Source of the DNA: Bacilli bacterium
GTDB lineage: Bacteria > Bacillota_I > Bacilli_A > RF39 > UBA660
DNA length: 44,713 nucleotides
Assembly (NCBI GenBank): GCA_017622175.1
Contig: JAGARQ010000041.1
Span: 1 to 44,713, forward strand
Direction: 5' to 3'
A model generated the notes under the pieces. The model was not told where the DNA came from. It was given only the letters and a program-made list of their open reading frames with translations, and ran no database searches. This document shows, piece by piece, positions 40,698 to 44,713 of this stretch. The position numbers were made by a program, and so were the translations under genes. Positions within the stretch are counted from its first letter, which is position 1. Every line of letters starts with the position of its first letter.

Positions 40698-41702
40698 ATG
40701 AAAAACAAAAAGATAATTTTAGGAATGTTCAGTCTTTTATTAATTTCTCTATTCGCAACAGGATGTAAGCAAGAAATTGAAATCAAAGATGGTTCAAAAG
40801 TTGCAGTTCAATTAGATGGTGTAAAAATCACTGCTACAGAATATTATGAAAAAATAAAAGAATCAAATGTATCAATCTTAGTTGATATGATAGATAAAGC
40901 TTTATTTGAAAAAGAATATCCAACTACAGAAGATGAAGATAAAGAAGTAGAAAATCAAATATCTCAATTAAAGAAAAATTATTCTGATGAAGATACTTTC
41001 AAACAAGTATTAACACAATACTTTGGAGTAGAAACAGAAGAAGAATTAGAAGAAATCTTAAGATTAGAATACAAAAGAAATCAAGCTGTAGAAGACTATA
41101 TCGCAAAAAATCTATCAGATAATGAAATTGAAAAATATTACAAAGATGAAATTTCTGGAGAAGTAAAAGCAAGTCATATCTTAATTATTCCATCAGTATC
41201 AGATGATGCAGATGAAGATGAAATTGCTGAAGCTGAAGCACAAGCTTTAAAAACAGCTAAAACTGTTATTAAAAAATTAAACGAAGGAGAAGACTTCGCA
41301 AAACTTGCTAAAAAATATTCTAACGAAGAAGCAACAGCAACCAAAGGTGGAGACTTAGGATATTTTGAACTTGATGAAATGGTAGATGAATTCTCAAATG
41401 CCGTTAAAGAATTAAAAGTAAAAGAATATACTAAAGAACCAGTTAAATCTCAATTTGGTTACCATATCATCTTAAAAACTGGAGAAAAAGAAAAACCAGA
41501 ATTAAAAGATGTTAAAGAAGAAATCAAAGAAAAAATTACAAAGCAAAAATTAAGTTCTGATGTAACTCTTTACTATCAAACACTAATCGATATTAGAAAA
41601 GATAATAATATCAAATGGAATGATACAGTAATTGAAAAACAATATAATGAAATCATGGATCAATTACTAGAAGCTGCAAAACAACAAGCAGAACAACAAT
41701 AA
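40698..41702 (+). CDS. prsA: PrsA-type peptidyl-prolyl isomerase lipoprotein
   Basis: Extracellular foldase anchored by a lipid to the membrane; helps secreted proteins fold after Sec export. 334 residues: lipoprotein signal with lipobox FATGC (Cys23), an N-terminal chaperone region (SurA-like helices, 30-145), a parvulin domain at about 150-255 (EVKASHILIIPS, EDFAKLAKKYSNEEATATKG, GDLGYFELDEMVDEF, SQFGYHIILKTGEKE), and a Gln/Glu-rich helical end. AGGAGG lies 7 bases before the ATG. Confidence 0.92.
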   Translation: MKNKKIILGMFSLLLISLFATGCKQEIEIKDGSKVAVQLDGVKITATEYYEKIKESNVSILVDMIDKALFEKEYPTTEDEDKEVENQISQLKKNYSDEDTFKQVLTQYFGVETEEELEEILRLEYKRNQAVEDYIAKNLSDNEIEKYYKDEISGEVKASHILIIPSVSDDADEDEIAEAEAQALKTAKTVIKKLNEGEDFAKLAKKYSNEEATATKGGDLGYFELDEMVDEFSNAVKELKVKEYTKEPVKSQFGYHIILKTGEKEKPELKDVKEEIKEKITKQKLSSDVTLYYQTLIDIRKDNNIKWNDTVIEKQYNEIMDQLLEAAKQQAEQQ

Positions 41703-41703
41703 T

Positions 41704-41733
41704 AAAAAGATTCGATTAAATCGAATCTTTTTT
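41704..41733. terminator. Bidirectional terminator between prsA and the membrane protein gene
   Basis: Stem AAAAAGATTCGA / TCGAATCTTTTT with TTAAA loop and T tail; the minus-strand gene's stop lies within it. Confidence 0.88.
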
Positions 41734-43146
41734 CTTATATAAAATTATATTATCTTTATTAAAAATATTTTCGTAATTATCGTTATAATGTAAATAAGTA
41801 TTAATTGGATACTTTTCAGATACAAGGAAATAATCAAAATCATATTTCTCAATCAATTTAATATAGTCTCCTTGTAACATTGATATATTACTATAATCAC
41901 TTAAATTATATCGAGAATATAAATCAGCTCTTCCATCAACAAATACTGATATATCATTATAAATTAATTCTCCACCATAATCATACATATTGAAAAGTCT
42001 TTCTGGGCTTTCTTTTTTTATTATATTAATCATTTCATCATCAATAAAGTTTTTCTTATATTCTTTATTTAACAAACTATAATTTGTAATAAAAATTCCT
42101 AAGAATATTGCTCCAAGCATAAATAAAATTCTAGTAGTTCCTCTATCAACTTTTCTTTCTGGAATATAATTAAATACTACATAACTCATTAAAATATAAG
42201 TATAACCCCAAAACCTAATACTTTTTAACCCTAGAAAAACAGCTATACCAAATAAAGTTAAATCAATAAACTTTATTTTTTCTTTACTAAATAAAAGTAC
42301 ACCTGCAATAAAAACAATTAATATAAAATATGGATAATGATTAATATTACTTATTGTTGTTGGTTGCCATTCACTAATAAAGTTAATCATCACCGTATCT
42401 ATAATATTTGAATAAGGATATAAAAGCATTCTTACTCCATGAGGATTTATACAAATAACTAAAGCACACATAAGTGCTACACTTAAATATTTTAGTATTT
42501 GTTTTTTATTAATTCTTTCAGATTCAATTTTTGAAAACTTAAACTTAAATAATCCTATAATCACAAAAACCAAACAAAATATATAACTTAAATTACTAGA
42601 ACCACCATGAAAGTTAGCCCAAAATAACGTCACTAATGGTAAAAAATAAATTTTCTTTGATTTCTCATTTTTAAATAAATCATATAAAAACCAAATTGCT
42701 AGAGCTAAAAAGATAAAACTAATCATATGTGGTCTTGCTTGTATAAAAACACAAAATATCAAGAAAGCCACAATCCAAACTAATGAAAAAATAATATTTT
42801 TCAAGTAATTCTTTCTATTACTAAAAAATAATATTAGCAATAAACCAGTTATACAAATAAATGGATAAATAAACAAATGAGCATTTCCAAATAAATATTT
42901 TAGTAAATAAATAAGATAGTCAAATGCCCACTCATGTGACATCCAATACTTTCCATTCATAAACCAAGAAAATATATCTTTCATTAATATTTCCTTATTA
43001 TTAAACATGTACTCTCCTGCTTTTATATGCCAAAAGTAATCACTTTCCTTATGAAATAATAAAGTCATAAACAATGAAAAACATATAAGCAAAAAACTTA
43101 TCCCAATAGTATATTTATGTTTCTTAAACCATTCCCTAATCTTCAT
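41716..43146 (-). CDS. GT-C-like polytopic membrane protein
   Basis: 476 residues with about ten membrane helices and a C-terminal soluble part. The segment KESDYFWHIKAGEYMFNN with MSHEWAFDYLIYLLKY matches the DxDxxWHxxxG / HEWL pattern of GT-C-type glycosyltransferase-like membrane proteins that use lipid-linked sugars; the first extracellular loop carries the Asp and His. The C-terminus has FVDGRADLYSRYNL. No glycan operon is adjacent. The start at 43146 has AAAGGAT upstream and lies inside recX, so the two are coupled. Donor and acceptor are unknown. Confidence 0.72.
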   Translation of the reverse strand: MKIREWFKKHKYTIGISFLLICFSLFMTLLFHKESDYFWHIKAGEYMFNNKEILMKDIFSWFMNGKYWMSHEWAFDYLIYLLKYLFGNAHLFIYPFICITGLLLILFFSNRKNYLKNIIFSLVWIVAFLIFCVFIQARPHMISFIFLALAIWFLYDLFKNEKSKKIYFLPLVTLFWANFHGGSSNLSYIFCLVFVIIGLFKFKFSKIESERINKKQILKYLSVALMCALVICINPHGVRMLLYPYSNIIDTVMINFISEWQPTTISNINHYPYFILIVFIAGVLLFSKEKIKFIDLTLFGIAVFLGLKSIRFWGYTYILMSYVVFNYIPERKVDRGTTRILFMLGAIFLGIFITNYSLLNKEYKKNFIDDEMINIIKKESPERLFNMYDYGGELIYNDISVFVDGRADLYSRYNLSDYSNISMLQGDYIKLIEKYDFDYFLVSEKYPINTYLHYNDNYENIFNKDNIILYKKKDSI

Positions 43147-43882
43147 AATATAATCCTTTCTGATAAAGTTTTTCCTTAATTTTATATTCAAGTTCTTTAC
43201 CTTCATACTTACGACTTAATTTTTTATAAAGTTTTTCATATTCATGCTTCGCAAGTTCTTTATCATTAGAAAAATCATAATCATTAACAACTTTAGAAAT
43301 AGTTAAAGTATCATAACCAAGATTAACTAAATCATTAACTATCTTTTTCTTTAAAACACTCCCTCCTCTATTTCTATTACTGTTATAAAGTCTATTCGCC
43401 ACTTTTCTAATTTTTTCAAGTTGAGTTTCTTCATCAAACACTTCAAGTTCTTCATCAATTATATTTGAATCCACCCTATGTTCCCCTAACTCTCTTCTTA
43501 TCTTATATGGACCATTATTTGTAGTAATAATTTTATTATTAATAAAACTTTTCACAAAACTACGATCATTTAAATATCCTTGACTTAACAATTTCTCAAT
43601 TGCTTTATCAACCATCTCAATAGGATATTCTTTCTTCAATAAAGTCTCTTTTAAATCATAAACACTTTTAAATCTATGATTAATACTCTCAAGTCCTACA
43701 TGATAAACATCACATTCCTGATTAAATAACTCAACTTCCACTATATCCTTTTCAAGTATCTCTTTCTTTAAAAGAAGTTCAAATTTCAAAATTGCATCTT
43801 CATATAACAAAAGTTCCCTACCATCATCTAAATAAATTTTATATCTACCTTTAGTTGTCTTTTTATATTTAATAATTTTCAT
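43136..43882 (-). CDS. recX: RecX-family regulator of RecA
   Basis: RecX binds RecA filaments and limits their extension. 248 residues, in the range of Firmicutes RecX (about 260). An N-terminal beta part (MKIIKYKKTTKGRYKIYLDD) is followed by triplets of helical repeats, for example LLKKEYPIEMVDKAIEKLLS and GYLNDRSFVKSFINNK, with the RecX signature LxxxGYLND and GPYKIRRELGEH. AGGTGATGAAC precedes the ATG at 43882. Downstream gene overlaps by 11 bases. Confidence 0.9.
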   Translation of the reverse strand: MKIIKYKKTTKGRYKIYLDDGRELLLYEDAILKFELLLKKEILEKDIVEVELFNQECDVYHVGLESINHRFKSVYDLKETLLKKEYPIEMVDKAIEKLLSQGYLNDRSFVKSFINNKIITTNNGPYKIRRELGEHRVDSNIIDEELEVFDEETQLEKIRKVANRLYNSNRNRGGSVLKKKIVNDLVNLGYDTLTISKVVNDYDFSNDKELAKHEYEKLYKKLSRKYEGKELEYKIKEKLYQKGLYYED

Positions 43883-43919
43883 GTTCATCACCTAACTTAA
43901 GTATATCAAACTTTTTAAA

Positions 43920-43943
43920 CAAAAAAAAGGAGACTACTCTCCT
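43920..43943 (-). terminator. Terminator after rpoZ
   Basis: Minus-strand stem AGGAGA / TCTCCT with a GTAG loop and eight T. The rpoZ TAG stop is the loop itself. Confidence 0.85.
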
Positions 43944-44140
43944 CTTTTTGCCACCTTGATTAAGCCTTCAGAGACCTCCTCAAGAGCCCTTCCAATATTC
44001 TTTTTGCATTTGTACTCGGATTCAGGCATTTGTAGATATCCATCTTTTGCTATTTGTTTACTTCTTCTAGCTGATATGTGAACCAACTCATATTTTGAAT
44101 CAACTATATTAAGTAATTTGTCGATAGAAGGATAAATCAT
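43934..44140 (-). CDS. rpoZ: RNA polymerase omega subunit
   Basis: Small subunit that helps assemble the beta' subunit. 68 residues, normal for Firmicutes. MIYPSIDKLLNIVDSKYELV and ISARRSKQI match the omega signature, and GRALEEVSEGLIKV its C-terminal helix. The start ATG at 44140 is chosen by the family N-terminus and GGGAG upstream; the frame to 44194 adds a hydrophobic stretch not found in omega. It is not beside gmk, its usual partner, but stands alone between recX and the ASCH gene. TTGATT-17-TATTCT further upstream may be its promoter. Confidence 0.88.
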   Translation of the reverse strand: MIYPSIDKLLNIVDSKYELVHISARRSKQIAKDGYLQMPESEYKCKKNIGRALEEVSEGLIKVAKRGE

Positions 44141-44237
44141 TCGTATCACACTCCCTATTATTAGAATAAAACACCCTAATAAAATAATCAACAAACCTTA
44201 CACAATTAGACACTTTTATTTACAAATGCACTTTACA

Positions 44238-44573
44238 CTATACAAGTTGTATTTCTATCCCAACAACTCCATACTTTTCTTGCTCTTCTTTAGAATAATA
44301 TAATTCCATATCTTCAGGTTTTGCTTCTTCATCTTCTGCATATCCCATAGACACTTTATCGAAATCCTTATATAAATCAGCAAAACTATTATAAGTATGT
44401 AATGCAACTACTTTAGTTACTTGCTTTTCACCAGTTGCTCTACTAGTAAATTCTATTTCATCTCCAACTTTTATTTCTTGTCTTTTTTCATCATAAAGTC
44501 TTAATTCAATAGTTTTAGTACCAGCTTTAATTAACTTAAATGGTTCATCATGTAATCTCATTTCATGCTTCAT
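44238..44573 (-). CDS. ASCH-domain protein
   Basis: 111 residues forming a single ASCH domain, a PUA-like fold thought to bind RNA or a nucleic-acid cofactor, in some cases an amidohydrolase for modified nucleosides. Signature LHDEPFKLIKAGTKTIELRL (GxKxxExR), then VGDEIEFTSRATGEKQVTKV. AGAGGTGAT precedes the ATG at 44573, and the stop of the upstream gene overlaps that site, so the two genes are likely coupled. Confidence 0.9.
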   Translation of the reverse strand: MKHEMRLHDEPFKLIKAGTKTIELRLYDEKRQEIKVGDEIEFTSRATGEKQVTKVVALHTYNSFADLYKDFDKVSMGYAEDEEAKPEDMELYYSKEEQEKYGVVGIEIQLV

Positions 44574-44584
44574 TATAATCACCT

Positions 44585-44713
44585 CTAATCATTTATTTTA
44601 ACTGCAAGTTCTAATGCTAAAAGCATAACTTCCTTCTTTTTATCAATATTAGTAAGTCCAGATAAACTTCTCTCATCCCACTCTGTACTATCTAAATTAT
44701 CACCTGCATAATA
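44585..44713 (-). CDS. C-terminal end of an unidentified gene
   Basis: The last 42 codons of a gene that begins right of the window: YYAGDNLDSTEWDERSLSGL then TNIDKKKEVMLLALELAVKI and ND. Too short to name. Its TAG stop overlaps the ribosome binding site of the ASCH gene, so they belong to one transcript. Confidence 0.6.
   Translation of the reverse strand, partial: YYAGDNLDSTEWDERSLSGLTNIDKKKEVMLLALELAVKIND

Overview
The window is AT-rich, densely packed DNA from a low-GC Gram-positive chromosome. Three things point to a spore-forming, Bacilli-like Firmicute with a single membrane, probably one of the uncultured gut lineages: (1) spore genes (a CotE-type coat morphogen, SpoVS, two YjcZ-like microproteins with mother-cell-type promoters); (2) a Gram-positive cell surface (two sortases, a sorting-signal adhesin, PrsA, D,D-carboxypeptidases); (3) Bacillus-type gene pairs (miaB with a YlbF/YmcA gene, ydjG-ydjH-ydjI, an SsbB-like protein). 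Almost all genes run on the minus strand. There is no rRNA, tRNA, CRISPR, insertion sequence or prophage, so this looks like core chromosome with lineage-specific genes between.

Layout. 1-2.3 kb: uppS-cdsA-rseP, envelope lipid synthesis and site-2 protease. 2.4-2.9 kb: rpsP-khpA. 3.0-4.6 kb: cotE and a CDP-glucose 4,6-dehydratase-like gene. 4.7-7.1 kb: a phospholipase-like protein and miaB with a YlbF/YmcA gene. 7.2-11.3 kb: a wHTH-TPR protein, an ankyrin protein and a CPBP membrane protease. 11.4-14.8 kb: ydjG-ydjH-ydjI membrane-stress genes and a microprotein. 14.8-16.2 kb: class B sortase with a small membrane partner. 16.3-17.9 kb: serS under a T-box. 17.9-23.1 kb: a zinc-ribbon membrane protein, spoVS, a GDSL hydrolase, two D,D-carboxypeptidases and an unknown. 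23.2-25.7 kb: thioester adhesin, dedicated sortase and membrane protein. 25.7-31.5 kb: pyrimidine phosphorylase, small membrane protein, an unknown-methyltransferase-unknown cassette, a lipoprotein, GNAT and an unknown. 31.5-36.9 kb: SsbB and the SUF operon (C-D-S-U-X-B). 37-44.7 kb: a large acidic coiled-coil protein, HIT protein, PrsA, a GT-C-like membrane protein, recX, rpoZ, an ASCH protein and a partial gene.

The most striking global feature is stop-codon use. I read the stop of each of the 54 genes that ends inside the window: 33 TAA, 21 TAG and no TGA. Trp stays TGG and the frames are intact, so UGA seems to be used neither as stop nor as sense here. Other points of note are an SsbB gene whose start position is ATA behind a perfect Shine-Dalgarno sequence, a half-size SufD and an unrecognised gene inside the SUF operon, a sortase with no Arg after its catalytic Cys, and many stop codons placed inside Rho-independent terminator hairpins.

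Shine-Dalgarno sequences are strong (AGGAGG or AGGTGAT), and they allowed many starts to be set downstream of the longest open frame.
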